A DNA stretch of 64,000 nt from Elusimicrobiota bacterium (GTDB lineage: Bacteria > Elusimicrobiota > Elusimicrobia > UBA1565 > UBA9628): contig JACQAZ010000034.1 of assembly GCA_016194705.1 (NCBI GenBank), positions 1-64,000 of the forward strand. The letters run 5' to 3'. Under the pieces are notes generated by a model that had not been told where the DNA came from, searched no databases, and saw only the letters and a program-made list of their open reading frames with translations. Position 1 is the stretch's first letter; the number at the start of each line of letters is the position of its first letter. Both the position numbers and the translations under genes were made by a program. Below are positions 1 to 9,019 of the stretch, one piece after another.

Positions 1-81
1 ACCGACGGCCGAAGGCCGGCGGCGCCGTGCTGATCCGGGCATTCTTCCTGCCGCCCCGCGCAAACAGCGCGCGGTGCGGTT

Positions 82-104
82 GCGCGCGAGCTTCGCTCGC
101 GCGC
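82..104. repeat. GC-rich perfect hairpin upstream of glgP
   Basis: Two 10-base arms (GCGCGCGAGC and its complement) are separated by three bases. No T-tract follows on either strand, so a rho-independent terminator is not supported. It may be the end of an upstream transcript or a REP-like palindrome. The rest of positions 1-168 holds nothing else I can recognise. Confidence 0.4.
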
Positions 105-168
105 TCGTCAACGTCGTTCAGGGCTTATCTGAGGATTTGGGTTGTCATCGCGGGTCGGGTCAATGTGA

Positions 169-174
169 TAGAAT
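169..174 (+). promoter_or_regulatory. Candidate -10 element of glgP, leaderless arrangement
   Basis: TAGAAT lies six bases before the ATG at 181, so transcription would begin at or next to the start codon. There is no Shine-Dalgarno sequence. A TTGTCA at 142-147 is too far (21 bases) for a standard -35. The same TAGAAT-N6/7-start arrangement occurs before the fprA-like gene and the methyltransferase at 35714. Confidence 0.35.
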
Positions 175-180
175 GGGTTT

Positions 181-2325
181 ATGACCGACCCTTATCAGCA
201 GTGGCAGGTCCCGGCGCGCCTTTCCCGCCTCAAGGACCTCGCCTACAACCTCTGGTGGTGCTGGCACCCTGAGGCCCGCGCGCTTTTTAAGGAGATCGAC
301 CGCTCGCTCTGGGCCACGACTCACCACAACCCCGTCTACCTGCTCCAGCAGGCCCAGGGGCGCCTGCAGGAGCTTTCCAAAGACGAGGGCTTCCTATCGC
401 GCTACGACCAGCTCGTGTCCATTTTCGACGAGTACCTCGCCGCCGAGAAGACCTGGTTCAAGCAGCGGCACTCGGATTTCTCTGGCAAGGCCATCGCCTA
501 TTTCTCGGCCGAATTCGGCGTCCACAATTCCCTGCGCATCTACTCGGGCGGCCTCGGGATCCTTGCCGGCGACCACTGCAAGACGGCCTCCGACCTCGGC
601 GTCCCCTTGATCGGCGTGGGCTTCATGTACCCGCAAGGCTACGTCCAGCAGAAAATCTCAGTCGACGGCTGGCAGCAGAACGTCTACGACCAGATCGACT
701 GGAGCGTCTCCCCGGTGAGGCCGCTGATCGGCAAGGACGGCGAGCGCGTCATGCTCGACTTGAGCCTCGACGCCCTCAAGCTCAAGGTCGCGGTCTGGGA
801 GGTCGTGCTCGGGCGCGTGCGGCTGTATCTCATGGACACCAACGTCGAGGGCAACTCGCCCGCCGACCGCGAGATCTCCGGAAGGCTCTACGGCGGCGAC
901 CGAGCGATGCGCCTGCGCCAGGAGATCGTGCTCGGCATCGGCGGCATCCGCCTTCTGCGCCAGCTCAAGGTGCCGGCCGCGGTCTACCACGCCAACGAGG
1001 GGCACTCGTCCTTCCTGTTTCTCGAATTATTGCGCGAGAGGCTGGCCACGGGGCTCTCCTTGGAGAACGCCCGGCGCGAGGTCGCCGATTCCGGGGTCTT
1101 CACGACCCACACGCCCGTCGAGGCCGGCCACGACGTCTTCGACGAGCACATGGTCAGCGAGTATTTCAAGAGCTACTGGCTCGCGATGAATCTCACGCAG
1201 GAGAAGTTCCTCGAGCTTGGCCGCGCGCCCAACGCCGCGGGTTGGAACATGACGGCGCTAGCTCTCAAGTTGGCGGGACGGCGAAACGCCGTCAGCCGCC
1301 GCCACGGCCAGGTCTCGCGGCGCATGTGGCAGAAGCTTTGGCCGTCGACTCCCGAGGAGCAGGTCCCGATCGCGCACGTGACCAACGGCGTGCACCTGGC
1401 GACCTGGACCCAGCAGGAGCTGGGCTGGACCTACACGCGCTACCTCGGGGAAGACTGGTGGGACAACCAGGACGACCCCGCGCTGTGGTCGCGCATCGGC
1501 GCGGTCCCCGATGAGGAGCTCTGGCGCGTGCACACGCGCTGCAAGGAGGATTTTCTCAAGATGCTGCGTTCGCGCGCGCGCGAGCGCTGGATGGCGGGTC
1601 TGGCCGAGCCCTCGCAGGTCATGGCGCAGGGAGCGCTGCTCGACCCCTCGTCGCTCACCATCGGCTTCGCCCGGCGCTTCGCCGGCTACAAGCGCGCGAC
1701 CTTGATCCTGCGCGATCGCGAGCGCCTCAAGCGCCTCCTGCGCGATCCCTGGCGGCCCATCCAGCTGGTCTTCGCGGGCAAGGCCCATCCGGCCGACGAC
1801 GGGGGCAAGGCGCTGATCCAGGAAGTCTATCGCATGGCCAAGGACCCGGCCTTCGGCGGCCGTGTCGTCTTCGTCGAGGACTACGACATGCACGTGGCGC
1901 GCTACCTCGTGCACGGCTGCGACGTCTGGCTCAACAACCCCCTGGCGCCTCTCGAGGCCTGCGGCACCAGCGGCATGAAGGCCGCGATCAACGGCGTCCC
2001 GAACCTCTCCATTCTGGACGGCTGGTGGGAAGAGGGCTACAACGGCTCGAATGGCTGGGCCGTGGGCCAGGCGGGGGGGCGCCGCGAGGGCGAGAACGCC
2101 GACGACGCGGACGCGGCCGACATCTACGGCATCCTGGAGAAGAAGATCATCCCTCTCTATTACGACCGCGGGCCCGACGGCGCGCCGCACGGCTGGGTCA
2201 AGGTCATGAAGGAGTCGATCCGCTCGGCCGCGCCCCGCTTCTGCGGCAATCGCATGCTCAAGGAATACGTCGACCAGTTCTACTTGCCCGCTTTGGCCTC
2301 TCCGGTCGCCGCGCGCGGACGCTAG
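181..2325 (+). CDS. glgP: Alpha-glucan phosphorylase (GT35, short bacterial/archaeal type)
   Basis: Phosphorolyses alpha-1,4-glucan (glycogen or maltodextrin) to glucose 1-phosphate in the cytoplasm. The 714-residue product opens with the N-terminal block of the short phosphorylase subfamily (LAYNLWWCWHPEA, residues 20-32) and carries AYFSAEFG and YSGGLGILAGDH. The PLP site is EACGTSGMKAAINGVPN, with Lys600 as the expected Schiff-base lysine, followed by LDGWW. Length fits the roughly 700-850 residue short form rather than the larger MalP/GlgP of E. coli. The ATG at 181 is chosen because the conserved N-terminus begins about 15 residues later. It is monocistronic on the plus strand and converges on a small membrane-protein gene with a 4-base overlap at the stops. 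A glycogen synthase lies just beyond, so the pair probably serves glycogen turnover. Confidence 0.93.
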   Translation: MTDPYQQWQVPARLSRLKDLAYNLWWCWHPEARALFKEIDRSLWATTHHNPVYLLQQAQGRLQELSKDEGFLSRYDQLVSIFDEYLAAEKTWFKQRHSDFSGKAIAYFSAEFGVHNSLRIYSGGLGILAGDHCKTASDLGVPLIGVGFMYPQGYVQQKISVDGWQQNVYDQIDWSVSPVRPLIGKDGERVMLDLSLDALKLKVAVWEVVLGRVRLYLMDTNVEGNSPADREISGRLYGGDRAMRLRQEIVLGIGGIRLLRQLKVPAAVYHANEGHSSFLFLELLRERLATGLSLENARREVADSGVFTTHTPVEAGHDVFDEHMVSEYFKSYWLAMNLTQEKFLELGRAPNAAGWNMTALALKLAGRRNAVSRRHGQVSRRMWQKLWPSTPEEQVPIAHVTNGVHLATWTQQELGWTYTRYLGEDWWDNQDDPALWSRIGAVPDEELWRVHTRCKEDFLKMLRSRARERWMAGLAEPSQVMAQGALLDPSSLTIGFARRFAGYKRATLILRDRERLKRLLRDPWRPIQLVFAGKAHPADDGGKALIQEVYRMAKDPAFGGRVVFVEDYDMHVARYLVHGCDVWLNNPLAPLEACGTSGMKAAINGVPNLSILDGWWEEGYNGSNGWAVGQAGGRREGENADDADAADIYGILEKKIIPLYYDRGPDGAPHGWVKVMKESIRSAAPRFCGNRMLKEYVDQFYLPALASPVAARGR

Positions 2326-2651
2326 CTGTCGACTTCCTCGAGCGCCTGGCCCTTGTCGTTGAGCACGAGGAAGGCCGCCTTCTCGCCGGAGGCCTTCGCC
2401 CCTTTTCTTGCCGCGTAGGCGCAGTCCACGGCCTCGCCGTGGGTCTCGAAATCCCCCAGGAAGCGAAGCGTATGCTCGTCGCGCCGCACCGCCCGGAACC
2501 ATTTTTTTTCGATCGGTCTCTTTTCCCAGAGCCTGACGATGTCTGGCGGGAGCTCGTTCTTGGCGTACTTGCGCAGGAATCTGAGCACGAGCGCCGCGCC
2601 GAGGAAGGGGAGCACGAGATAGTAGACGATCAAGCCGAACATGCTGAGCAT
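2322..2651 (-). CDS. Small membrane-anchored protein of unknown function
   Basis: The 109-residue product has one N-terminal hydrophobic segment (about residues 4-24, FGLIVYYLVLPFLGAALVL) followed by a basic stretch and a soluble alpha/beta tail. The tail reads like a short protein-interaction or ubiquitous-domain fragment (EAVDCAYAARKG, AAFLVLNDKGQ). I do not recognise a family. It sits 13 bases downstream of the glycogen synthase gene on the same strand, so it is probably cotranscribed with it. Its stop overlaps the phosphorylase stop. A role in glycogen metabolism is possible only by position. Confidence 0.6.
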   Translation of the reverse strand: MLSMFGLIVYYLVLPFLGAALVLRFLRKYAKNELPPDIVRLWEKRPIEKKWFRAVRRDEHTLRFLGDFETHGEAVDCAYAARKGAKASGEKAAFLVLNDKGQALEEVDS

Positions 2652-2664
2652 GGCGGTGATTTTA

Positions 2665-4476
2665 CTATTTCGCGGCGGGCCGCATGAGAGAACGGAACAG
2701 GGCCAGATAGCGCTCGACGGAAGCGTCCCAGGACGAGTCCTTCATCATCGCCGAATGGCGGCTGATTTCGAGAGCCTTGGCGTCGTTGAAATGAGCGATC
2801 GCGGCGACGACCGCCTCGGTCAGGGCCTCGGGCGTGAACTCGCGCACGAAGAGGCCGTCGCCGCGCAGCGGGTCCTCGCGGACGTCGGTCACGGTGTCGG
2901 CCAGGCCGCCGGTCTTGGTGACGATCGGCAAGGTCCCGTAGCGCTGGGCCATGAGCTGGGAGAGCCCGCAGGGCTCGAAGCGCGAGGGCATGAAGAGAAA
3001 GTCGGCGGCTGCGAAGATCCGGCGCGGGAACCATTCATCGAAGGGATGGATGAAGACGTTCTTGGGATATAGCGCGGCCAGCTCCTTGAAGCGGTCCTCG
3101 AGGGCCTTCTCGCCCGAGCCGACGATCACGAGCTGGCCTCCGAGCCGGACGAGCTCGGGCGCGATCTCAGCCACGAGGTCGAGGCCCTTCTGGTGCGCGA
3201 GCCTCGCGGCGACGCCGAACATCGGGGCTTTCGGATCGATGGAGAGGCCGGTATTGGCTTGAAGAGCCTTCTTGGCGGCGGCTTTGCCGAGATCGACGTC
3301 CCGGGGGCCGTAATTCCTGGAAATGATGCCGTCTGTCTCGGGGTCCCAGAGCTCGTGGTCGACGCCGTTGATGACGCCGTGCAGGTCCGCGCTGCGGTCT
3401 TTGAGGACCGCCTCCAGGCCGACTCCGAAGCGCGGGTCCTCCTGAATCTCGCGGGCGTAGGTGGGGCTGACCGTCGTCAGAGCGTCGGCGTGGAGGATGC
3501 CGGCCTTGAGAAAGTTGAAGCGTCCCAGATGGTCGTGAGTGAACTGCCGGGGCTCGAAGCCGGCCTTGGCGAGACTGCCCGGATTGAAGTTGCCTTGAAA
3601 GGCCATGTTATGCAAGGTGACCACGGCCTTGGCGGCGGCCAGACTAGGATCGTTCCGATACAACAGCTTGAGCATCGGCGCGGTCAGCGCCGCGTGCCAA
3701 TCGTGGGCGTGGACGACGTCGGGCGCGAGCTCGAGAGCTTTGGCCGCCTCGAGGACCGCGCGCGAGAAGAAGATGAAGCGCTCGTCGGAGTCCGGGAAGT
3801 CGCCGTAGTAGCCGCCGTAGGGCGCGTCGCGCTTGAAGAAGCCGTCGTGCTCGATGAGGAAAACGCGCACGCCCTCGTGCCGGGCCTCCCAGAGCATCGC
3901 CTTCTCGACGCGCCCGGCGACCGGCACCTCGAGAGTCGCGACCTTCTTGTGGAACTGCAGACCGCCGGTCTTGAGCTGGGCGTGTTTGGGCAAAAACAGC
4001 GAGACGTTGTGGCCGCGGGCGGCGAAGCCCCGGCCCAGCGCGTCGACGACGTCGGCAAGGCCCCCGGTCTTGATCAGCGGCACCGCCTCGGCCGCGGCCA
4101 GCACGATGTTGAGCGGCCTTTCGCCTTCGCGGCTTTGCCAGTCCGCGTCGGCCGCGCTCTTGCCCGTGCCGGCATCCGTGCCCGGCGCCGGGGCGGAGAG
4201 CTGATCGGGAACGGGGACCAAAGCCGGAGCCAAGGGCGCTTGCGGCTTGAGCCCGAGCTCGGCGGCCAAGGGAGTCTCGATCGCCGCCGCGGGAGCGTCG
4301 ACTTGAGAAAGCGACGCCATGACGCCGGCCGTTGGGATCCCGAGCTTCTCGACCGGCTTGACGGCGGGGACTTCCGGCTTGACCGGCGCGCGGAAGTCCT
4401 CGTTGGCCGCGCTCAGGGGCGCGGCGCGGAAAAAGGACAAAAGAAGCCACAGAGGGGCGATAAGCCTCACGGGCAT
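2665..4476 (-). CDS. glgA: Glycogen synthase (GT5) with signal-peptide-like N-terminal extension
   Basis: Transfers glucose from ADP-glucose to the growing alpha-1,4-glucan. The catalytic part starts near residue 121 (PLNIVLAAAEAVPLIKTGGLADV). Lys136 in KTGGLAD corresponds to the ADP-glucose-binding Lys15 of the E. coli enzyme. The second GT-B domain has VARLAHQKGLDL and the PSRFEPCGLSQL acceptor/nucleotide loop. The remaining 483 residues match the usual 470-490. The first 120 residues are an addition: a hydrophobic stretch (LIAPLWLLLSFFRAAPLSA) that looks like a cleavable signal peptide, then a Pro/Ala-rich linker. A TACACT element touches the ATG at 4476, so the start could instead be the internal Met53, which would remove the signal. 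The enzyme call is secure; the location is not. Confidence 0.92.
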   Translation of the reverse strand: MPVRLIAPLWLLLSFFRAAPLSAANEDFRAPVKPEVPAVKPVEKLGIPTAGVMASLSQVDAPAAAIETPLAAELGLKPQAPLAPALVPVPDQLSAPAPGTDAGTGKSAADADWQSREGERPLNIVLAAAEAVPLIKTGGLADVVDALGRGFAARGHNVSLFLPKHAQLKTGGLQFHKKVATLEVPVAGRVEKAMLWEARHEGVRVFLIEHDGFFKRDAPYGGYYGDFPDSDERFIFFSRAVLEAAKALELAPDVVHAHDWHAALTAPMLKLLYRNDPSLAAAKAVVTLHNMAFQGNFNPGSLAKAGFEPRQFTHDHLGRFNFLKAGILHADALTTVSPTYAREIQEDPRFGVGLEAVLKDRSADLHGVINGVDHELWDPETDGIISRNYGPRDVDLGKAAAKKALQANTGLSIDPKAPMFGVAARLAHQKGLDLVAEIAPELVRLGGQLVIVGSGEKALEDRFKELAALYPKNVFIHPFDEWFPRRIFAAADFLFMPSRFEPCGLSQLMAQRYGTLPIVTKTGGLADTVTDVREDPLRGDGLFVREFTPEALTEAVVAAIAHFNDAKALEISRHSAMMKDSSWDASVERYLALFRSLMRPAAK

Positions 4477-4539
4477 AGTGTAATAAGGAAGGCGAGCGCC
4501 GGCCTGAGGCGTTCGTCCTAGGCGGGGAAGTCGAAGGGC

Positions 4540-5931
4540 CTAGACGGAAACGGGCCCCTTGTTGGGGTCCAAGGCCCCGAGCATCTCGGGGATGGTGGTG
4601 AACTTCTCGCGGATCTTGCCCTTCGCCTTCCCCGCCTCGATCTCGATCGCGTCGAGCCGCTTCCAATCGGCGAAAGTGACGAAGCGCACCGAGCGGCTTT
4701 GCAGCAAAGCGGGCACGCTTTTTTCATCGGCATCGACGGCTCCTGCGCCGAACTTTCCCGCGGCGGCATCTTCGAGCATGGCCTTGACGGTCGCCACGGA
4801 GTCGGCGCGGTTGGTGCCGATGAGGCCCGAGGGCCCGCGCTTGGCCCAGCCCACGACGTACTGGGCCGGAGCGCCCTGCACCCGGCCGTTCTGGTTCGGG
4901 ATCTTGCCCGCCTTGTCGTCGAACGGCACGCCCGCGATCGGGATGCCGCGGTAGCCGACCGAGCGGAACACGAGACCGACGGGGATCGTCTCGAATTGTC
5001 CCGAGCCCGAGGCCTTGACGGAGCCGGCCGCATCGGCGGTCAGCTTGTTTTTCTCAAGCTTGAGCGCCGCGACCTTTCCGTCCTTGCCGATGACCTCGGA
5101 AGGGGAGACGCAGAAGCGCAGGCGCACTTTCTTGGGCCGCGAGCCCTCTCCGGCTTTGGCCTTGAGACCGACGTAGTCGGCGTTTTTCTTGTTCTCGGGA
5201 TCGGCGTAGTCCTTCTGCGACTCGGGGCCTACGCTGGTTTCCGACCCCACGACCACTAGGTCGGCCGATTCAAGCGAGCCGATCTCTTGGATCTCCGCCG
5301 GCGAGAACGCCGCCTGGGCGGGACCGCGGCGTCCCAGCAGCCAAATGGTCTTGACCTTCGATTTCCGCAGGGCCTCGAGCGCGTAGCCCGCGATGTCGGT
5401 GCCCTTGAGCCGCTCGGGATCCTCGGCGAGTATGCGCGTCACGTCCATCGCGACATTGCCGATGCCGATAACGGCGACGCTCTCTTGGCTCAAGTCGAAG
5501 CTCTGCGCGCGCCAGTCGGGATGGCCGTTGTACCAGCCGACGAAGGCCGTGGCGGAGTGGTTGCCCTGGAGGTCTTCTCCCGGCACGCCGAGCCGGCGGT
5601 CGCTTTCGTTGCCGACCGCGTAGACGAGCTGGTCGTAGCGCTTGGTCAAGTCCTCGACTTGGATGTCCCGTCCGAGCTTGACGTTGCCGAAGAAGCGGAA
5701 GGCGGGGTTGGCGGCGACTTTCTCGTAGACGATTGTGACGCTCTTGATCTTCTGATGGTCGGGGGCTACTCCGCCGCGCACGAGGCCGTAGGGCGTCGGC
5801 AGCCTATCGAACATGTCGACGCGCACGGAGAGGTCCTTGGTCTTGAGCAGGGCTTCGGCGGCGTAGAAGCCCGACGGGCCCGAGCCCACGATGGCCACAA
5901 ACAGGGGGCGTTCGGGAGAGCCGATCTTCAT
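4540..5931 (-). CDS. fprA: Ferredoxin/adrenodoxin-type NADP+ reductase (FprA family)
   Basis: A two-dinucleotide-binding flavoenzyme expected to pass electrons between NADPH and ferredoxin. The FAD-binding fold is at the N-terminus (VAIVGSGPSGFYAAEALL), followed by DRLPTPYGLVRGGVAPDH, typical of adrenodoxin reductase and FprA. The NADP domain has VAVIGIGNVAMDVTRIL and the arginine-rich LLGRRGPAQAAFSPAEI. The C-terminal WAKRGPSGLIGTNRADS loop is also diagnostic. Length of 463 residues is normal. I start at 5931 rather than the ATG at 5940, because a TAGAAT -10-like element overlaps the first ATG and the conserved sequence begins just after the second. It is alone on the minus strand between the UDP-sugar genes and glgA. 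Confidence 0.88.
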   Translation of the reverse strand: MKIGSPERPLFVAIVGSGPSGFYAAEALLKTKDLSVRVDMFDRLPTPYGLVRGGVAPDHQKIKSVTIVYEKVAANPAFRFFGNVKLGRDIQVEDLTKRYDQLVYAVGNESDRRLGVPGEDLQGNHSATAFVGWYNGHPDWRAQSFDLSQESVAVIGIGNVAMDVTRILAEDPERLKGTDIAGYALEALRKSKVKTIWLLGRRGPAQAAFSPAEIQEIGSLESADLVVVGSETSVGPESQKDYADPENKKNADYVGLKAKAGEGSRPKKVRLRFCVSPSEVIGKDGKVAALKLEKNKLTADAAGSVKASGSGQFETIPVGLVFRSVGYRGIPIAGVPFDDKAGKIPNQNGRVQGAPAQYVVGWAKRGPSGLIGTNRADSVATVKAMLEDAAAGKFGAGAVDADEKSVPALLQSRSVRFVTFADWKRLDAIEIEAGKAKGKIREKFTTIPEMLGALDPNKGPVSV

Positions 5932-5938
5932 TGCGCCC

Positions 5939-5967
5939 ATTCTACAAAATTAGCCCTGAGGGGTCAG
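5939..5967 (-). promoter_or_regulatory. Candidate promoter of fprA-like gene
   Basis: On the minus strand CTGACC (5967-5962) is separated by 17 bases from TAGAAT (5944-5939). The predicted start point falls within one or two bases of the ATG at 5931, so a leaderless transcript is likely. The -35 half overlaps the stop codon of the neighbouring GT2 gene. Confidence 0.4.
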
Positions 5968-6677
5968 TGCGCGTGGCGCTGAAGCTCGGGCACCAGGCGC
6001 GCGATGAGGCGGGCGTGGCGCTGGAACTCCCGAAAGCGGCTCAGCTTCGAGACGCCCTCTCGTCTTGTCTCGAGCACGGCGGGGGCCTCGGCCAGCCGCC
6101 GCTGTGCCAGCCAAAAGCGGACCGCGATCTCGGCGTTGATCTCGAAGCCGCGGCTCTCGAGCGGCAGGTTCTTGAGGGTTGCCGCGCTGTAGAGGCGAAA
6201 AATCGGCGTGTAAGAGCCGAACGAGGGCTCAAAGAGCCCACGGTAGACGGAGTTGATCATGAAGCTCGGCACGCGCCTGGCCCAGGGGACGTCCTTCATG
6301 CCGTCGAGGGTCATGTAGGGAGAGCCGCTGACGAGATCGGCGCCGGTCTCCTTCTGGCGCTTGAGCAGGTCCTTGAGCTGGCGCGGGTGGAAGGTGAGAT
6401 CGGCGTCGAGGGTGGCGATCCACTCTCCCTTGGCGCGCGCGAAGCCCGTGCGCAGGGCCGCCCCGAGGCCTTGGTTGTGGTCGTGCTTGAGAATCTTGAT
6501 CTCGGGATGGCGGCTTGCGAGCATGGAGAAGAGGCCGGCGCTGGTGTCGATCGAGCCGTCATCGATCAGGATCGCTTCGTAGGGCTGGCCCAAGGCGACG
6601 AGCTCGGGCAGAAGTTCGGACTCGTAGCGGGCGAGGCTTCCGCTTTCGTTGAAGCAGGGGATGACGACCGAGAGCAT
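5964..6677 (-). CDS. Family 2 glycosyltransferase, dolichol/polyprenyl-phosphate sugar transferase type
   Basis: A 237-residue GT-A enzyme without C-terminal membrane helices. It shows the GT2 signature VVIPCFNESGSL at the N-terminus, ILIDDGSID, the DxD-like DADLTFHP and a later SRGFEINAEI acceptor-side block, as in polyprenyl-phosphate mannosyl/glucosyl transferases. The start is at 6677, two bases after the stop of the upstream decarboxylase, with AAGG just ahead. The reading frame stays open upstream into that gene but the conserved domain begins at this Met. It is third in a ugd-decarboxylase-GT2 operon, so the sugar moved may be UDP-glucuronate, UDP-xylose or a related product. The acceptor is unknown. 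Confidence 0.8.
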   Translation of the reverse strand: MLSVVIPCFNESGSLARYESELLPELVALGQPYEAILIDDGSIDTSAGLFSMLASRHPEIKILKHDHNQGLGAALRTGFARAKGEWIATLDADLTFHPRQLKDLLKRQKETGADLVSGSPYMTLDGMKDVPWARRVPSFMINSVYRGLFEPSFGSYTPIFRLYSAATLKNLPLESRGFEINAEIAVRFWLAQRRLAEAPAVLETRREGVSKLSRFREFQRHARLIARLVPELQRHAH

Positions 6678-6679
6678 CC

Positions 6680-7609
<930 letters not shown>

Positions 7610-7613
7610 GCGG

Positions 7614-8933
7614 TCATGGCCGGCCGACGCCGCGGTAAGTGAAGCCCAGGCGGCGCAGCTTCTGCGGGTCGTAGAGGTTGCGCCCGTCGAGGACCAGCGG
7701 ATTGCGCATGAGCTTGGAGACCCGCTTGAAATCGAGGTCCTTGTATTGCGGCCACTCGGTCACCAGCACCAAGGCGTCGGCGCCCTTGGCGCAGGCATAG
7801 GCGTCTTTGCAGAAGACCACCCCTTTGAGTTCGGAGCTGGCCTTGGCTCGCGCCATGGCCACGGGGTCGGTCGCTCGGATCCGGACCCTGCGCTCGTGGA
7901 GCATGCGCACGATGTCGACGGCCGGGGCGAAGCGCAGATCGTCGGTGTGCGGCTTGAAGGCGAGGCCTAGCAAGGCGACGGTCTTGCCCTCGAGGTTCCA
8001 GAGGTTCTCCTCGATGCGCCGTATGACCCAGGCTTTCTGCTGCTCGTTGATCTCCTTGACCGCCTTGAGAAGGTGGAAGTCGAAGCCCTTCTGCTTGGCG
8101 ATCCAGTGGAAGGCCTCGAGGTCCTTGGGAAAGCAGAAGCCGCCAAATCCTATGCCCGCGCGCAGGAACATCGGGCCGATGCGGCGGTCGAGGCCCATCC
8201 CGTGGGCGACCTGCGCGACGTCCGCGCCGACCTTCTCGCAGAGAGAGGCCACCGCGTTGATGTACGAGATCTTCGTCGCCAGAAACGAGTTGGAGGCGTG
8301 CTTGATGAGCTCGGCGGATTTGACGTCGGTCACCAGCACCGGCGCCTCGACCTTCGCGTAGAGCTCGCGCATGACTTTCTCGGCGCGGGCCGAGGAGACC
8401 CCCAGGACGATGCGGTCGGGCTTGAGGAAATCCTGGACCGCCGAGCCCTCGGAGAGGAATTCGGGGTTCGAAACCACGTCGCAGGGCACATGCTTCTTGT
8501 TGATGCGCGAGACGGTCTTGGCGACCCACTCGCCGGTCTCGACGGGGACCGTGGATTTGTCGATGAGGATGGTGTAGTCCTTGAGGTTGCGGGCGACCTC
8601 CTCGGCCACCTTCTCGACGGCGGAGAGATCCGCGGAACCGTCGGGCCTCGGAGGGGTTCCCACCGCGATGAACACGAGCTGGGCACGCCAGCCCTTGCCC
8701 TCCATGCCGTCCTTGACCGAGGGCGCAAATCTCAGGCGGCCGGCCTTGACGTTCTTCTTGAACAGCTCCGGAAGCCCCGGCTCGTAAATCGGGACCTTGC
8801 CGGCCTTCAAGGAGGCGAGCTTTTTGGCGTCGGAGTCCACGCAGACGACATGGTGGCCGAGCTCGGCGAGGCACGTGCCGGTGACCAGGCCGACGTAGCC
8901 GGAGCCCACGACGCAGACGCTGAGCTGTCCCAT
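7614..8933 (-). CDS. ugd: UDP-glucose 6-dehydrogenase
   Basis: Oxidises UDP-glucose to UDP-glucuronate with two NAD+. The 439-residue protein has the Rossmann motif [14 protein letters not shown], the YEPGL loop, [19 protein letters not shown] and the catalytic-cysteine motif [10 protein letters not shown] (Cys267). The C-terminal UDP-binding domain includes [13 protein letters not shown]. This signature is that of UDP-glucose dehydrogenases rather than UDP-GlcNAc/ManNAc dehydrogenases. It heads the ugd-decarboxylase-GT2 operon and is divergent from a UDP-GlcNAc dehydrogenase gene across an 86-base gap. Confidence 0.95.
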   Translation of the reverse strand: MGQLSVCVVGSGYVGLVTGTCLAELGHHVVCVDSDAKKLASLKAGKVPIYEPGLPELFKKNVKAGRLRFAPSVKDGMEGKGWRAQLVFIAVGTPPRPDGSADLSAVEKVAEEVARNLKDYTILIDKSTVPVETGEWVAKTVSRINKKHVPCDVVSNPEFLSEGSAVQDFLKPDRIVLGVSSARAEKVMRELYAKVEAPVLVTDVKSAELIKHASNSFLATKISYINAVASLCEKVGADVAQVAHGMGLDRRIGPMFLRAGIGFGGFCFPKDLEAFHWIAKQKGFDFHLLKAVKEINEQQKAWVIRRIEENLWNLEGKTVALLGLAFKPHTDDLRFAPAVDIVRMLHERRVRIRATDPVAMARAKASSELKGVVFCKDAYACAKGADALVLVTEWPQYKDLDFKRVSKLMRNPLVLDGRNLYDPQKLRRLGFTYRGVGRP

Positions 8934-8943
8934 GGAGACGAAG

Positions 8944-8949
8944 ATACTA
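8944..8949 (-). promoter_or_regulatory. Candidate -10 of ugd operon
   Basis: TAGTAT on the minus strand lies ten bases before the ugd ATG (8933), giving a leader of only a few bases. No convincing -35 was found. This is back to back with the divergent promoter at 8985-9013. Confidence 0.3.
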
Positions 8950-8984
8950 CAAAAAAGTGCGCCTTGGGGTCGCGCGGCCGCGGG

Positions 8985-9013
8985 TTGCGGAGCTCACTTA
9001 TAGGAGCTATACT
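8985..9013 (+). promoter_or_regulatory. Promoter of the UDP-GlcNAc dehydrogenase gene, leaderless
   Basis: TTGCGG (8985-8990) and TATACT (9008-9013) are separated by 17 bases. The ATG at 9020 lies six bases after the -10, so the predicted transcript starts on or next to the start codon. An AGGAG at 9002-9006 lies inside the promoter and could not serve as a Shine-Dalgarno in this transcript. Confidence 0.5.
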
Positions 9014-9019
9014 GCGTTG

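Noticed and set aside
82..104. Rho-independent terminator before glgP
   Set aside because: The hairpin is strong but neither strand has a following T-tract.
1258..2502. 414-residue open frame antisense to glgP
   Set aside because: It is a shadow of the phosphorylase gene; repetitive Arg/Gly/Ala composition and no homology.
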